Source: Tubulanus polymorphus (lineage: Eukaryota; Nemertea; Palaeonemertea; Tubulaniformes; Tubulanidae). From it: 64,000 nucleotides of DNA. The translations under genes and the position numbers were made by a program. The stretch's first letter is position 1; each line of letters starts with the position of its first letter. The notes under the pieces are model-generated. The model searched no databases. It had not been told where the DNA came from and worked only from the letters and a program-made list of their open reading frames with translations. Positions 28,350-41,556 of the stretch are shown here, piece after piece. The stretch lies in the NCBI RefSeq assembly GCF_964204645.1, contig NW_027437466.1:1-64000 (forward strand), written 5' to 3'.

Positions 28350-31300
28350 CTTTTATGTATAAACACCTCACAATTAACGTAATGAATCAGTGACGTCCGG
28401 TTCCAATGTTTGCTCTATGGATTTCAAAATAAAAGAAAAATCTACGTTTAAACGTGATATCTGTTTCATTACTCGTGATATATCGGGGAATCTCTGCAAT
28501 AAAATTGGACGATTTCAAAAATATTACAAAATGACCAAATTGCGATTCTTAGTGATTTTTGCTAACAGTATTGATTCTAGCGTATACGCGGATTTGTGTG
28601 ATATGTAAAAAGTAACGTAGCGAATAATCAAAGTATCTACTGTAGCTAGATATGACAATTAAAAATCCCCCAGAATATCTCCTTCAAAATACCTTCATCC
28701 GTTCAAAAAAGATCACCTGGTAAAGATTTCCTATATAGAAATCTAAAAAATCTAAACCCTGGGTAAAAATCCCCCAAATATTCATACTTGGTGATTGTCA
28801 AGAACATGTCAAAGCACGATGTTTCTCGAATTTGCAATGAGACTGAAATATGTTTGAACTTTTAAATGAAATCTTTCGTTGCGATAAATTCTTACGAATA
28901 AAATAAATTGTAAGAATTAATAAGAGTAATAAACTTTTATTTGTAATATCTTAAGATTCGAACTGGAATTTTTTTTGAATTTCAGCTGTGCGATGCCAAG
29001 AATTATTAGAAATAACGTACTTTTGATATTAAATATTTTAGATTCAAGCTAGTGTAATATATTTGAAATGCGCGATGAACCCCTTTACTAAGCTGTGCAA
29101 TAACTGCATGTATATGTACTAATTTAGTATCAATGAAACGTTAATTTGTAGTATGTTTTAATTTAAATAGCATAGTTTGTATGGGCATATTGATATCCTT
29201 ACGGTGTTCGACAGTAAAATATGAATAAATTGGATATACGTATCAATAATACGAATTAATTGACCTTAAGATTGTATCTGCTTATAATCCCTTTAAAGGG
29301 AGGGGATTACCTAATTTGAAGAATTGGGGATTTTTACCGAGGGGATTTTTGCTCGCTTACTTAGATGTTTTGAACTATTGACTTAGTTATTTTATTAAGT
29401 TTAAGTTAATCACTAGTAAGTTTATTCATTGACCACTTGCATGATAGTTCTTGATATATTCATGATATGCAATGAAATGAAATGTAAGTTCATCACATTT
29501 CTGAACTCATTAATACCGATTTTAATTGTGTTAAGCCCCATGAAAAATATGTCATGTCATTATATTGAAAGCTTTATGTTTTATTAACATTGGTAGTAGT
29601 TCTCATAAATTTTCCTTGGCCTTTTTTTCCGTGGCCATTTTTTCCTAGACAAATTACCTTGGCCATTTTTTCCTTGGCCATTCTTTCCTGGCCATTTTTC
29701 CTTGGCCATTTTTCCAACATTCTGGGATTTTTTACAACTAACCCTTAGCAATGCACTGTAATGAACAATTTACTTTGTTTTGCTAAATTAACTACTTGTA
29801 ATCAATTCACTATAGAACTGTGGTCGATCCTAACAAAGAGTCCGACGTGCTATTCTAAACTTCAGTGGACAAAAATCTCTTTCTAAAAATTACATTGCTA
29901 AGATATTCTTAGTCTTCATCTTTCAGCATGAACTCTAGGCCTGGATATATTTCGGATTCATTAAATGGTATCATGTGTGTGTAGAACGTTTGGGCGAAGG
30001 TATTATCCCCCTGGATCACGCGTAAAACAAACAGAAAACATATTTTCATACATAGGTCATCGCATTATAGAAATTGAACTGTTGACAAGTTGTATTAAAT
30101 CTCTATAGATGAAACACTTTTAAGGAAAATGCATTATGTTTGTTGTTTCTATATAACTACTATCGACTTGCGCCTCGGGCTTAGTCAACTCGCCATCTTC
30201 ATGATTGAAATATTTGATTAGGCAATCCTATCAAAAGTGGCGTAAATTCATACAAGCGAATAATTTGTTGTTTCCAAAGGTTTTTGTTACCGGCTCGTCT
30301 ACACGGTAATGGTCGAAATTCCCCGGTAAAAATCCCCTAAGAATACCAATTAAAGAGCTTATGATTTGCTGCCGCTGGTATGTTTTCGTTTGTATTGCAA
30401 AATTAAGTCCAAAATAACTGGAATCGTTTTAAAGGATTTCTGTGAAAATTTTCAATTTTTCCCCGCACGTCAACAAGTGCCTTTCAAATCAAGATCGATT
30501 CCTCATGCGTAAAAACGATTGAAGCAATTTTTGCAGTTTTATTTATTTATGGTTTGATACGTCAAGATTTCAGTAAAAAGGGCAACATCATCGTTTATGT
30601 TAGCGAAGCTTGGTATACATGCAAGCTGACAATAACAAGCCACTGAATTTTATCTGGTTAGGCTTTGTATAGCTCATTATCTATAGAAAGTCAGTGATTA
30701 AGTCCTAAGTAAATATTGCTCAATTAAAGAGAATTCATTGTACAAGCCTATGAGGCACCCGTAAATCAAAAATGTATTTCACGGATTTTGCTGTGCGATG
30801 CGATAAATTATTGAAACTTTTTATTTGAAATATCTTTGAAATACTATTGAAATTTGAAATATTATTTTACCAGTGCGATAACTTTTAGTATTAGTTTAGT
30901 ACTAATGAAGTATTTCAATCTTTGGATAAACGTTGGAAAAATGGCAAGGGGAAAATTGCCGCTAAATAAACATTAGAATTTGCAAGTTTTGTAATAACTT
31001 TGAATTGTTAAATTTTACTGGACATTGGTGTATGCTGAATATCACGAACAACGAAACATATATCTCATAAAAACGTTGATTGTTTTTTTCAACTTTCATC
31101 ATTTCAATAACAATCAATCGATTTTTAAGTCGATTTAATTACCAGGATAGCGACTACATGCGTTTGTGCTTTTAATCAACTAGTTTCCGAATCCGTGGTA
31201 TGTCAATCAAATAATAATTTTTAAGTCGAGAAAAAGTAAGATGCATTATATCAACTAATTTCAATGTAAAGACTATAATGCTTCCTATATGAATCAATAC

Positions 31301-31380
31301 TAAAGCATTCATACCGCAGGCCACTTAATCTTAAGCTTGATTGTGAGAGGTGTTTAAACATAATGGTCACATGAGTAATT
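28350..31380. other. Foldback interior, non-coding
   Basis: AT-rich with no convincing gene; the 72-codon frame at 28,390-28,608 starts at GTG and has no motif. A diverged direct repeat links about 28,970-29,140 and 30,770-30,915 (GCTGTGCGATGC; TACTAATTTAGTA type words). AAAAATCCCC words recur in both orientations (28,665, 28,766, 29,325, 30,330). Confidence 0.5.
29611..29715. repeat. 16-bp minisatellite (TTCCTTGGCCATTTTT)
   Basis: Six to seven units of about 14-17 bp, near the midpoint of the foldback element (29,594). Confidence 0.8.
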
Positions 31381-32458
31381 AAATGGTTGTGTCACAAAGG
31401 GAGAAATCTGCCTTAGACATAACATCCCGATATCTGGAGTTCTGGGCTTAGTAACGCATGTTTAGAATGAATTTTATCCAATATTTTTGTAACATAATGT
31501 TTTCTCTCTGCAAATTCCTGACGTTTTCTGGGTGCTAACGTTCAGTGGCTAGTAGGCTGGATTGTATTTTCCCTTATTTCATAGATCTCCATGCATATAA
31601 ACTTGAACTGAACTGAATGGGAACTGAGTTCGGTTAGGAGTAAAAACCTCCTTATCAACTCCTATTTCTGAATTGTATATAAAGGAGTGAAGAAAGAAAC
31701 AAACCCTCATACCGAATACACTTTTACGTATAAATGAGAATAATGTTCACTAGGACAATGGCTAATTTGCGACCGTAAATGAAAGAAATACGACTCGAAT
31801 AATTTTTTTTATCATGCGTGACACGCGAATCTCCTATTAACGCTACGAATGAGAGAAGAATCCACACGAATGAAATGTATCAACTTCATAATGATCTTTG
31901 ATCTTTAATCCTTGAATGACCATTCTTAATTAACACAAAACACTTAATATAAATGATTTGTATCGATTACTATAGAATTTCCATTTAAAGAATGCATTTA
32001 TCAAATTACGTCCATTGACTCCGAAAATGAACCTTTAAACCCGTAAATTAGCTAAACTCGTGCCGTATTAAGCTATTTAGATTTATCGCAGTCTAGTGAA
32101 AATTTGTAAGCAGTCCTAATATATTCCCTGTATAATCAAAACTTAATTTCTATGTTATGCACGTGTTTTAATTACGATTTCCCCTCTACATGTTTATCGG
32201 GAAGGGCCTGATTACAATCTGATTACAGTTGATTGTCAACAAAGTTATAGTAATTTACTGTTAGACAAAGAAAATACTAAATCTATTTAGTTTTCTAAAA
32301 TTGTATGTAGGCCTATGTCTCATACCGTCTCATTACCTCGAACAATGTGTATCGTATCACTCGAAATTCATAAATCTACCGGCTTTATGGCTTTAAAAAA
32401 ACTAATTACACCCAAAACACCTATCTTTCTAAAATTTCAGGTTACAGCATTTAGTGGT

Positions 32459-33097
32459 GGGAGGAAAAATTCCTCCCTAAATCAATATACTTTGAATCTA
32501 AGACTCGGGTTCGTTTTCCTTCAGTTGACAAATGACAATATTTCGAATATCAGACCAGGTCCATTTTCCTTCGTTTGACCATGGACGTATAAACTAGATT
32601 ATACGTCGATGGTTTGACATAGGGAGGAACATTCCTCCCGACGTCGATACTTTGAATATCAGACCTGAAGGTCAAATTCTCTTCGTTTGACCTTGGGAGG
32701 AATATTCCTCCCAAAGTCAATTGTTAAAATATCGGGCCCCTTGGTCAAGTTTCCATCGATTGACATTGGGAGGAATATTCCTCCCGCAGTCAATTTTCAC
32801 AATAGCAGTCCTCTTAATTGGTGACACTCAAAGAACGCGCGGCTCAGATTTCTATTGTGCGCCTATCGCGCTGCGTGTGAATCACTTACGTAATCTTTTC
32901 TGTAAATGTGAAGACCTCGGGGGCATTATGTTCTCTAAAGCCCAATATTATCCCAAATTCCGGACTGTTAATAGGTTGATTTTACGGCAGAGTCGACATG
33001 TTTCAATAAACTTTTAACTGTTCATTTATGAATATTTGAAGACTTATGAACTAAAAATTAGTTAAATTTATGATACATTTTGAGAAAGTCACAAAAC
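32459..33097. repeat. Right outer inverted arm
   Basis: Complement of 26,091-26,650 with four GGGAGGAATATTCCTCCC-type palindromes (32,459, 32,622, 32,695, 32,768). Relative to the left arm it contains a small extra palindrome GACGTATAA/TTATACGTC at about 32,584-32,607. It ends at 33,097 where satellite DNA begins without a gap. Confidence 0.85.
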
Positions 33098-36000
33098 AGT
33101 AGGTCGGTCGTCCATCCGTTCGTCAGTGTGCCGGCGGTGGTTGTTCGAAAAACGACTAAGTGCTGACCGGGCCTTGATCAGCGTTACGACCCGGAGCAGT
33201 GAGGGAGGGAGGGAGGCAGTAGGTCGGTCGTCCGTCCGTTCGTCAGTGTGTCGGCAGTGATGGTTGTTCGAAAAACGACTAAGTGCTGACCGGGCCTTGA
33301 TCAGCGTTACGACCCGGAGCAGTGAGGGAGGGAGGGAGGCAGTAGGTCGGTCGTCCGTCCGTTCGTCAGTGTGCCGGCGGTGGTAGGTCGAAAAACGATT
33401 AAGTGCTGTCCGGGCCTTGATCGGCGTTACGACCCGGTGCAGTGAGGGAGGGAGGGAAGCAGTAGGTCGGTCGCCCGACCGTTCGTCAGTGTGCCGGCGG
33501 TGGTTGTTCGAAAAACGACTAAGTGCTGACCGGGCCTTGATCAGCGTTACGACCCGGCACCGGTCAGGGAGGGAAGGAGGGTGGCAGTAGGTCGGTCGTC
33601 CGTCCGTTCGTCAGTGTGCCGGCGGTGGTGGTTCGAAAAACGACTAAGTGCTGACTGGGCCTTGATCAGCGTTACGACCCGGAGCAGTGAGGGAGGGAGG
33701 GAGGGAGGCAGTAGGTCGGTCGTCCGTCCGTTCGTCAGTGTGCCGGCAGTGCTGGTTGTTCGAAAAACGACTAAGTGCTGACCGGGCTTTGATCAGCGTT
33801 ACGACCCAGTATCGGTCAGGGAGGGAGGGAGGCAGTAGGTCGGTCGTCCGTCCGTTCGTCAGTGTGCCGGCGGTGGTTGTTCGAAAAACGACTAAGTGCT
33901 GACCGGGCCTTGATCAGCGTTACGACCCGGAGCAGTGAGGGAGGGAGGAAGGCAGTAGGTGGGTCGTCCGTCCGTTCGTCAGTGTGCCGGCAGTGCTGGT
34001 TGTTCGAAAAACGATTAAGTGCTGACCCGGCCTTGATCAGCGATACGACCCGGTGCAGTGAGGGAGGGAGGGAGGCAGTAGGTCGGTCGTCCGTCCGTTT
34101 GTCAGTGTGCCGGCTGTGATGATTGTTCGAAAAACGACTAAGTGCTGACCGGGCCTTGATCAGCGATACGACCCGGTGCAGTGAGGGAGGGAGGGAGGCA
34201 GTAGGTCGGTCGTCCGTCCGTTCGTCAGTGTGCCGGCAGTGCTGGTTGTTCGAAAAACGACTAAGTGCTGACCGGGCCTTGATCAGCGTTACGACCCGGT
34301 GCAGTGAGGGAGGGAGGGAGGCAGTAGGTCGGTCGTCCATCCGTTCGTCAGTGTGCCGGCGGTGGTTGTTCGAAAAACGACTAAGTGCTGACCGGGCCTT
34401 GATCAGCGTTACGACCCGGAGCAGTGAGGGAGGGAGGGAGGCAGTAGGTCGGTCGTCCGTCCGTTCGTCAGTGTGCCGGCAGTGATGGTTGTTCGAAAAA
34501 CGACTAAGTGCTGACCGGGCCATGATCAGCGTTACGACCCGGCGCAGTGAGGGAGGGAGGCAGGCACCAGGAGAGTCGTCGCCGGTAAGGGAGGGAGGGA
34601 GGGAGGCAGTAGGTCGGTCGTCCGTCCTTTCGTCAGTGTGCCGGCAGTGATGGTTGTTCGAAAAACGACTAAGTGCTGACCGGGCCTTGATCAGCGTTAC
34701 GACCCGGCGCAGTGAGGGAGGGAGGCAGGCACCAGGACAGTCGTCCGCCCGTTAGTCAGTCTGCCGGCATTGGTGGTTCGAAACACGACTAAGTGCTGAC
34801 CGGGCCTTGATCAGCGTTACGACCCGGCGCAGTGAGGGAGGGAGGCAGGCACCAGGAGAGTCGTCGCCGGTAAGGGAGGGAGGGAGGGAGGCAGTAGGTC
34901 GGTCATCCGTCCGTTCGTCAGTGTGCCGGCGGTGGTTGTTCGAAAAACGACTAAGTGCTGACCGGGCCTTGATCAGCGTTACGACCCGGCGCAGTGAGGG
35001 AGGGAGGCAGGCACCAGGACAGTCGTCCGCCCGTTAGTCAGTCTGCCGGCATTGGTGGTTCGAAACACGACTAAATGCTGACCGGGCCTTGATCAGCGTT
35101 ACGACACGGCGCCGGTAAGGGAGGGAGGGAGGGAGGCAGTAGGTCGGTCGTCCGTCCGTTCGTCAGTGTGCCGGCGGTGGTTGTTCGAAAAACGACTAAG
35201 TGCTGACCGGGCCTTGATCAGCGTTACGACCCGGAGCAGTGAGGGAGGGAGGGAGGGAGGCAGTAGGTCGGTCGTCCGTCCGTTCGTCAGTGTGCCGGCA
35301 GTGCTGGTTGTTCGAAAAACGACTAAGTGCTGACCGGCCTTGATCAGCGTTACGACCCGGAGCAGTGAGGGAGGGAGGGAGGCAGTAGGTCGGTAGTCCG
35401 TCCGTTCGTCAGTGTGCCGGCAGTGATGGTTGTTCGAAAAACGACTAAGTGCTGACCGGGCCTTGATCAGCGTTACGACCCGGCGCAGTGAGGGAGGGAG
35501 GCAGGCACCAGGAGAGTCGTCGCCGGTAAGGGAGGGAGGGAGGGAGGCAGTAGGTCGGTCGTCCGTCCTTTCGTCAGTGTGCCGGCAGTGATGGTTGTTC
35601 GAAAAACGACTAAGTGCTGACCGGGCCTTGATCAGCGTTACGACCCGGCGCAGTGAGGGAAAGAGGCAGGCACCAGGACAGTCGTCCGCCCGTTAATCAG
35701 TCTGCCGGCATTGGTGGTTCGAAACACGACTAAGTGCTGACCGGGCCTTGATCAGCGTTACGACCCGGCGCCGGTAAGGGAGGGAGGGAGGGAGGGAGGC
35801 AGTAGGTCGGTCGTCCGTCCGTTTGTCAGTGTGCCGGCAGTGATGGTTGTGCAAAAAACGACTAAGGGCTGACCGGGCCTTGATCAGCATTACGACCCGG
35901 AGCAGTGAGGGAGGGAGGGAGGGAGGCAGTAGGTCGGTCGTCCGTCCGTTTGTCAGTGTGCCGGCAGTGATGGTTGTTCGAAAAACGACAAAGGGCTGAC

Positions 36001-37028
36001 CGGGCCTTGATCAGCGTTACGACCCGGAGCAGTGAGGGAGGGAGGGAGGCAGTAGGTAGGTCGTCCGTCCGTTTGTCAGTGTGCCTGCAGTGATGGTTGT
36101 TCGAAAAACGACTAAGTGCTGACCGGGCCTTGATCAGCGTTACGACCCTGCGCAGTGAGGGAGGGAGGCAGGCACCAGGACAGTCGTCCGCCCGTTAGTC
36201 AGTCTGCCGGCATTGGTGGTTCGAAACACGACTAAGTGCTGACCGGGCCTTGATCAGCGTTACGACCCGGCGCCGGTAAGGGAGGGAGGGAGGGAGGCAG
36301 TAGGTCGGTCGTCTGTCCGTTCGTCAGTGTGCCGGCGTTGGTTGTTCGAAAAACGACCAAGTGCTGACCAGGCCTCGATCAGCGTTACGAACCGGCACTG
36401 GTCAGGGAGGGAGGGAGGGAGGCAGTTGGTCGGTCATCCGTCCGTTCGTCAGAGTGCCGGCGGTAGTTGTTCGAAAAACGACTTAGTGCTGACCGGGCCT
36501 TAATCAGCGTTACGACCCGGTATCGGTCAGGGAGGGAGGGAGGCAGTAGGTCGGTCGTCCGTCCGTTCGTCAGTGTGCCGGCGGTGGTTGTTCGAAAAAC
36601 GACTAAGTGCTGACCGGGCCTTGATCAGCGTTACGACCCGGAGCAGTGAGGGAGGGAGGGAGGGAGGGAGGCAGTAGGTCGGTCGTCCGTCCGTTCGTCA
36701 GTGTGCCGGCAGTGCTGGTTGTTCGAAAAACGACTAAGTGCTGACCGGGCTTTGATCAGCGTTACGACCCGCCCCCGGTAAGGGAGGGAGGGAGGGAGGC
36801 AGTAGGTCGGTCGTCTGTCCGTTCGTCAGTGTGCCGGCGGTGGTTGTTCGAAAAACGACTCAGTGCTGACCGGGCCTTGATCAGCGTTACGACCCGGACC
36901 AGTGAGGGAGGGAGGGAGTTTGGCAGTAGGTCGGTCGTCCGTCCGTTCGTCAGTGTGCCGGCAGTGCTGGTTGTTCGAAAAACAATTAAGTGCTTACCGG
37001 GCCTTGATCAGCGTTACGACCCGGAGCA

Positions 37029-37845
37029 GTGAGGGAGGGAGGGAGGGAGGGAGGGAGGGAGGGAGGGAGGGAGGGAGGGAGGGAGGGAGGGAGGGAGGGA
37101 GGGAGGGAGGGAGGGAGGGAGGGAGGGAGGGAGGAGGGAGGGAGGGAGGGAGGGAGGGAGGGAGGGAGGGAGGGAGGGAGGGAGGGAGGGAGGGAGGGAG
37201 GGAGGCAGTAGGTAGGTCGTCCGTCCGTTCGTCAGTGTGCCGGCAGTGCTGGTTGTTCGAAAAACGAGTAAGTGCTGACCGGGCCTTGATCAGCATTACG
37301 ACCCGGAGCAGTGAGGGAGGGAGGGGGACAGTAGGTCGGTCGTCCGTCCGTTCGTCAGTGTGCCGGCAGTGATGGTTGTTCGAAAAACGACTAAGGGCTG
37401 ACCGGGCCTTGATCAGCGTTACGACCCGGAGCAGTGAGGGAGGGAGGGAGGGAGGGAGGGAGGGAGGAAGGGAGGGAGGGAGGGAGGGAGGGAGGGAGGG
37501 AGGGAGGGAGGAGGGAGGGAGGGAGGGAGGGAGGGAGGGAGGGAGGGAGGGAGGGAGGGAGGGAGGGAGGGAGGAGGGAGGGAGGGAGGGAGGGAGGCAG
37601 TAGGTCGGTCGTCCGTCCGTTTGTCAGTGTGCCGGCAGTGATGGTTGTTCGAAAAACGACTAAGGGCTGACCGGGCCTTGATCAGCGTTACGACCCGGAG
37701 CAGTGAGGGAGGGAGGGAGGGAGGGAGGGAGGGAGGGAGGGAGGGAGGAGGGAGGGAGGGAGGGAGGGAGGGAGGGAGGGAGGGAGGGAGGGAGGGAGGG
37801 AGGGAGGGAGGGAGGGAGGGAGGGAGGGAGGGAGGGAGGGAGGTA
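37029..37845 (+). repeat. (GGGA)n runs, copy A
   Basis: Three long runs replace the usual three to five GGGA units at monomer junctions: 37,029-37,204, 37,434-37,596 and 37,704-37,842, each with one or two short interruptions (GGAGGAGGG, GGAAGG). Pure-purine G-rich strand with many GGG tracts, so G-quadruplex or triplex formation is possible. Confidence 0.92.
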
Positions 37846-40118
37846 GACAGTAGGTCGGTCGTCCGTCCGTTTGTCAGTGTGCCGGCAGTGATGGTTGTTC
37901 GAAAAACGACTAAGGGCTGACCGGGCTTTGATCTGCGTTACGACCCTGCGCAGTGAGGGAGGGAGGCAGGCACCAGGAGAGTCGTCGCCGGTAAGGGAGG
38001 GAGGGAGGGAGGGAGGCAGTAGGACGGTCGTCCGTCCTTTCGTCAGTGTGCCGGCAGTGATGGTTGTTCGAAAAACGACTAAGTGCTGACCGGGCCTTGA
38101 TCAGCGTTACGACCCGGCGCAGTGAGGGAAAGAGGCAGGCACCAGGACAGTCGTCTGCCCGTTAGTCAGTCTGCCGGCTTTGGTGGTTCGAAACACGACT
38201 AAGTGCTGACCGGGCCTTGATCAGCGTTACGACCCGGCGCCGGTAAGGGAGGGAGGGAGGGGGACAGTAGGTCGGTCGTCCGTCCGTGCGTCAGTGTGCC
38301 GGCAGTGCTGGTTGTTCGAAAAACGACTAAGTGCTGACCGGGCCTTGATCAGCGTTACGACCCGGAGCAGTGAGGGAGGGAGGGGGACAGTAGGTCGGTC
38401 GTCCGTCCGTTCGTAAGTGTGCCGGCGGTGGTTCTTCGAAAAAACGACTAAGTGCTGACCGGGCCTAGATCAGCGTTACGACCGGGTGCAGTGAGGGAGG
38501 AGGGAGGCAGTAGGTCAGTCGTCCGTCCGTTCGTCAGTGTGCCGGCAGTGCTGGTTGTTCGAAAAACGACTAAGTGCTGACCGGGCCTTGATCAGCGTTA
38601 CGACCCGGAGCAGTGAGGGAGGGAGGGAGGCAGTAGGTCGGTCGTCCGTCCGTTCGTAAGTGTGCCGGCGGTGGTTCTTCAAAAAAACGACTAAGTGCTG
38701 ACCGGGCCTTGAACAGCGTTACGACCCGGCGCTGGTCAGGGAGGGAGGGAGGGAGGCAGTAGATCGGTCGTCCATCCGTTCGTCAGTGTGCCGGCGGTGG
38801 TAGTTCGAAAAACGACTAGAGTGCTGACCGGGCCTTGATCAGCGTTACGACCCGGCACCGGTCAGGGAGGGAGGGAGGGTGGCAGTAGGTCGGTCGTCCG
38901 TCCGTTCGTCAGTGTGCCGGCGGTGGTGGTTCGAAAAACGACTAAGTGCTGACCGGGCCTTGATCAGCGTTATGACCCGGCACCGGTGAGGGAGGGAGGG
39001 ATGGAGGCAGTAGGTCGGTCGTCCGTCCGTTCGTCAGAGTGCCGGCAGTGCTGGTGGTTCGAAAAACGACTAAGTGCTGACCGGGCCTTGATCAGCGTTA
39101 CGACCCGGAGCAGTGAGGGAGGGAGGAAGGCAGTAGGTGGGTCGTCCGTCCGTTCGTCAGTGTGCCGGCAGTGCTGGTTGTTCGAAAAACGAGTAAGTGC
39201 TGACCGGGCCTTGATCAGCGATACGACCCGGTGCAGTGAGGGAGGGAGGGAGGGAGGCAGCAGGTCGGTCGTCCGTCCGTTCGTCAGTGTGCCGGCGGTG
39301 GTTGTTGGAAAAACGACTAAGGGCTGACCGGGCCTTGATCAGCGTTACGACCCGGAGCAGTGAGGGAGGGAGGGAGGCAGTAGGTCGGTCGTCCGTCCGT
39401 TCGTCAGTGTGCCGGCGGTGGTTCTTCGAAAAAACGACTAAGTGCTGACCGGGCCTTGATCAGCGTTACGACCCGGCGCTGGTCAGGGAGGGAGGGAGGC
39501 AGTAGGTCGGTCGTCCATCCGTTCGTTAGTGTGCCGCCGGTGGTGGTTCGAAAAACGACTAAGTGCTGACTGGGCCTTGATCAGCGTTACGACTTGGCAA
39601 CGGCCAGGGAGGGAGGGATGGAGGTAGTAGGTCGGTCGTCCGTCCGTTCGTCAGTGTGCCGGCAGTACTGGTTGTTCGAAAAACAATTAAGTGCTGACCG
39701 GGCCTTGATCAGCGTTACGACCCGGAGCAGTGAGGGAGGGAGGGAGGCAGTAGGTCGGTCGTCCGTCCGTTCGTCAGTGTGCCGGCAGTACTGGTTGTTC
39801 GAAAAACAATTAAGTGCTGACCGGGCCTTGATCAGCGTTACGACCCGGAGCAGTGAGGGAGGGAGGGAGGGAGGCAGTAGGTCGGTCGTCCGTCCGTTTG
39901 TCAGTGTGCCAGCAGTGATGGTTGTTCGAAAAACGACTAAGGGCTGACCGGGCCTTGATCAGCGTTACGACCCGGAACAGTGAGGGAGGGAGGGAGTCAG
40001 TAGGTAGGTCGTTCGTCCGTTCGTCAGTGTTCCGGCAGTGGTGGTTCGAAAAACGACTAAGTGCTGACCGGGCCTTGATCAGCGTTACGATCCGGCACCG
40101 GTCAGGGAGGGAGGGAGG

Positions 40119-41556
40119 GTGGCAGTAGGTCGGTCGTCCGTCCGTTCGTCAGTGTGCCGGCGGTTGTGGTTCGAAAAACGACTAAGTGCTGACCGGGCCT
40201 TGATCAGCGTTACGACCCGGCACTGGTCAGGGAGGGAGGGAGGGAGGAAGGCAGTATATCGGTCATTCGAAAAACGACTAGGTGCTGACCGGGCCTTGAT
40301 CAGCATTACGACCCGCCGCAGTGAGGGAGGGAGAGAGGGAGGCAGTAGGTCGGTCGTCAGTCCGTTCGTCAGTGTGCCGGTGGTAGTTGTTCGAAAAATG
40401 ACTAAGTGCTGACCGGGCCTTGATCAGCGTTACGACCCGGCACCGGTCAGGGAGGGAGAGAGGGAGGCAGTAGGTCGGTCGTCCGTCCGTTCGGCAGTGT
40501 GCCGGCGGTAGTTGTTCGAAAAATGACTAAGTGCTGACTGGGCCATGATCAGCGTGACGTTTCGGCACCGGTCAGGGGGGGATGGAGGTAGTAGGTCGGG
40601 CGTCCGTCCGTTCGTCAGTGTGCCGGCAGTGATGGTTGTTCGAAAAACGACTAAGTGCTGTCCGGGCCTTGATCAGCGTTACGATCCGGCGCCGGTCAGG
40701 GAGGGAGGGAGGGGGACAGTAGGTCGGTCGTCCATCCGTTCGTCAGTGTGCCGGCGGTGGTTGTTCGAAAAACGACTAAGGGCTGACCGGGCCTTGATCA
40801 GCGTTACGACCCGGCACCGATCAGGGAGGGAGGGAGGGTGGCAGTAGGTCGGTCGTCCGTCCATTCGTCAGAGTGCCGGCGGTGGTTGTTCGAAAAACGA
40901 CTCAGTGATGACCGGGCCTTGATCAGCGTTACGACCCGGCACTGGTCAGGGAGGGAGGGAGGGAGGAAGGCAGTATATCGGTCATTCGAAAAACGACTAA
41001 GTGCTGACCGGGCCTTGATCAGCATTACGACCCGCCGCAGTGAGGGAGGGAGAGAGGGAGGCAGTAGGTCGGTCGTCAGTCCGTTCGTCAGTGTGCCGGT
41101 GGTAGTTGTTCGAAAAATGACTAAGTGCTGACCGGGCCTTGATCAGCGTTACGACCCGGCACCGGTCAGGGAGGGAGAGAGGGAGGCAGTAGGTCGGTCG
41201 TCCGTCCGTTCGGCAGTGTGCCGGCGGTAGTTGTTCGAAAAATGACTAAGTGCTGACCGGGCCATGATCAGCGTGACGTTTCGGCACCGGTCAGGGGGGT
41301 ATGGAGGTAGTAGGTCGGGCGTCCGTCCGTTCGTCAGTGTGCCGGCAGTGATGGTTGTTCGAAAAACGACTAAGTGCTGTCCGGGCCTTGATCAGCGTTA
41401 CGATCTGGCGCCGGTCAGGGAGGGAGGGAGGGGGACAGTAGGTCGGTCGTCCATCCGTTCGTCAGTGTGCCGGCGGTGGTTGTTCGAAAAACGACTAAGG
41501 GCTGACCGGGCCTTGATCAGCGTTACGACCCGGAGCAGTGAGGGAGGGAGGGGGAC
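40119..41556. repeat. 719-bp local duplication (six monomers, two copies)
   Basis: 40,119-40,837 and 40,838-41,556 share the same monomer order, including the TATATCGGTCATTCG short unit and the CATGATCAGCGTGACGTTTCG monomer. It is repeated in copy B at 52,959-54,396. Confidence 0.8.

Larger units (their letters stand above)
26091..33097. mobile_element. 7.0-kb foldback-like element with long inverted arms
   Basis: The sequence at 26,091 (GTTTTGTGACTTTCTC) is the exact complement of the end at 33,097. Outer arms of about 560-640 bp are roughly 95% alike, and diverged complementarity continues inward: GCAAATTAGCCATTGTCCTAG at 27,879-27,900 has its perfect complement at 31,750-31,771, and TTAAGGCAGAT..TTCCC near 28,300 matches near 31,405. 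The left arm is about 0.5 kb longer because MITEs inserted at 27.1-27.84 kb. The 5-kb interior is AT-rich without transposase or long ORF, so it is probably non-autonomous. No target duplication is visible. Confidence 0.75.

Noticed and set aside
28390-28608. 72-codon plus-strand ORF in the foldback interior
   Set aside because: It starts at GTG, has no motif and no support from the matching arm.
37029-37845. Telomeric repeat
   Set aside because: The unit is GGGA, not TTAGGG or another known telomere repeat, and it lies inside the satellite.
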